IMG/VR virus record: IMGVR_UViG_3300021964_000518
Location: 1 to 24,343 of that record
Reading direction: 5' to 3' (one strand)
Length of the DNA stretch: 24,343 nucleotides
Source of the DNA: a virus
The notes under the pieces were generated by a model. That model saw only the letters and a list, made by a program, of their open reading frames with translations, was not told the origin of the DNA and did not search any database. A program made the translations under genes and the position numbers. Shown piece after piece: positions 23,644 to 24,343 of this stretch. How positions within the stretch are numbered: the first letter of the stretch is position 1; every line of letters begins with the position of its first letter.

Positions 23644-23646
23644 ATA
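23639..23646 (+). promoter_or_regulatory. T4-type late promoter motif (CATAAATA)
   Basis: The motif is fused to the stop codon of the TusA-like gene and lies 59 bases before the next gene, which has AAAGGAG as ribosome site. It ends the cupin unit and begins the next. Confidence 0.5.
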
Positions 23647-23705
23647 ATCTAGTATAATATTGGTCTGACTTGCAAAAGGCAGCACATAATTAAAGGAGAG
23701 ACGAA

Positions 23706-24212
23706 ATGGCACATTTTGCTAAACTAGGGGTGAACGGTAAAGTAATTGCTGTTCATGTTTTAGATAATAATAAAATGTTGAACGCTGATAGTCAAGAAGA
23801 TGAATCAGTAGGTCAACAAGAATTAGAAAGAATCCACGGATGGCCTGCGGCATTATGGATTCAAACATCATACAACACTAACAGAAATACTCACTCATCA
23901 GGTGATAACTCTCAAGCATTTAGAGGTAACTATGCAGGTATAGGTTTTACTTGGGATGAAGATAACGAAATCTTTTGGGCTAAACAACCATATGCAAGTT
24001 GGACAAAGAACACTTCAACAGCAACATGGGATGCACCAATCACATATCCAAGTGTAGAAACTTATCTTGATGATAGTTCAACATCACAACCGTGGAGTAT
24101 ATATTGGGATGAAACCGCATATCAAGCAAACAACTCAAAAGGTTGGGAAGCAACTAAAGTAGATGCTTCAGATGTTTACGAGTGGAATGGTTCTGCTTGG
24201 ATTGCACAATAA
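23706..24212 (+). CDS. Marine-phage conserved protein of 'MAHFAKLG' type
   Basis: The protein has 168 residues. The start MAHFAKLGVNGKVIAVHVLDN, the middle 'WIQTSYNTNRNTHSSGD' and 'GNYAGIGFTWDEDNEIFWAKQPYASW' match a family I recall as common in cyanophage and other marine myophage genomes, often near structural genes. Function is not established as far as I know. The C-terminal 50 residues have several Trp residues (PWSIYWDETAYQ, GWEAT, EWNGSAW), a pattern often seen in surface-binding modules. The ATG is preceded by AAAGGAGAG. Likely late-expressed and possibly a virion component. Confidence 0.75.
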   Translation: MAHFAKLGVNGKVIAVHVLDNNKMLNADSQEDESVGQQELERIHGWPAALWIQTSYNTNRNTHSSGDNSQAFRGNYAGIGFTWDEDNEIFWAKQPYASWTKNTSTATWDAPITYPSVETYLDDSSTSQPWSIYWDETAYQANNSKGWEATKVDASDVYEWNGSAWIAQ

Positions 24213-24230
24213 GATTATTATGGTGTTGTT

Positions 24231-24343
24231 ATGCAAAAAAATACATTAAGTGAAAAATTTGTACTGACTGGTACGGTTAACAAAGTATCACATTTAAATC
24301 CAAGACAAATACAAAATCATTGTTTATCTAATTTTTCATTAGA
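24231..24343 (+). CDS. N-terminal start of an unrecognised protein (3' truncated by the window)
   Basis: An open frame begins at ATG 24231 and continues to the end of the window, giving 37 residues (MQKNTLSEKFVLTGTVNKVS...). There is no clear ribosome site upstream, and the 18 bases since the last stop hold no promoter motif, so the exact start is uncertain. No motif allows a function. Confidence 0.5.
   Translation, partial: MQKNTLSEKFVLTGTVNKVSHLNPRQIQNHCLSNFSL

Noticed and set aside
23653-23658. TATAAT on the + strand before the last complete gene
   Set aside because: No -35 element at suitable spacing; it is next to the late motif at 23639 and probably chance in AT-rich DNA.

Overview
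The window is a stretch of a tailed-phage genome, most likely a marine T4-like myovirus. The supporting evidence is the gene series for a PAAR spike tip, gp25, gp6, a large gp7-position protein and gp8; AT-rich DNA with tightly packed or overlapping genes; and repeated T4-type late promoter motifs (TATAAATA and variants). Several proteins match, from memory, families seen in cyanobacterial and SAR11-type myophages (the DUF4815 baseplate/fibre protein, the small 'MAHFAKLG' protein, Gly-rich adhesins, tail-region 2OG oxygenases). The host cannot be fixed from sequence alone; the phage-borne outer-membrane porin points to a Gram-negative bacterium.

Region 1 (1-1507, + strand): the end of an unrecognised gene, a signal-peptide-bearing porin, and two tiny membrane proteins. 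A strong hairpin follows. Region 2 (1540-2683, - strand): four small genes of unknown function, with a near-consensus sigma70 promoter at one end and an intrinsic terminator at the other. They look like an early operon set against the surrounding late genes. Region 3 (2741-3477, + strand): three micro-genes (a Lys-rich peptide, an 8-Cys 29-residue peptide and a basic peptide), each joined to the next by a TAATG overlap and leading into the PAAR spike-tip gene.

Region 4 (3495-16088): the baseplate wedge block gp25, gp6, a 991-residue structural protein in the gp7 position, gp8 and a 1961-residue DUF4815 protein. Three of these share a scattered TGGTSG-type module. Region 5 (16088-22208): a run of small fibre or tail-attachment proteins with internal repeats, ending in a Gly-rich putative adhesin and one unknown protein. 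Region 6 (22204-23643): a compact three-gene unit of cupin, 2OG-Fe(II) oxygenase-like protein and TusA-like protein, with overlapping reading frames and a late promoter motif on each side. Region 7 (23639-24343): a conserved marine-phage protein and the start of another gene.

Taken together, most + strand genes build the baseplate and host-recognition apparatus late in infection. The porin, the Cys-rich peptide and the cupin/2OG/TusA unit are accessory functions riding on that late programme and are the parts most worth a second look. No tRNA, CRISPR array, insertion sequence or integrase was seen.
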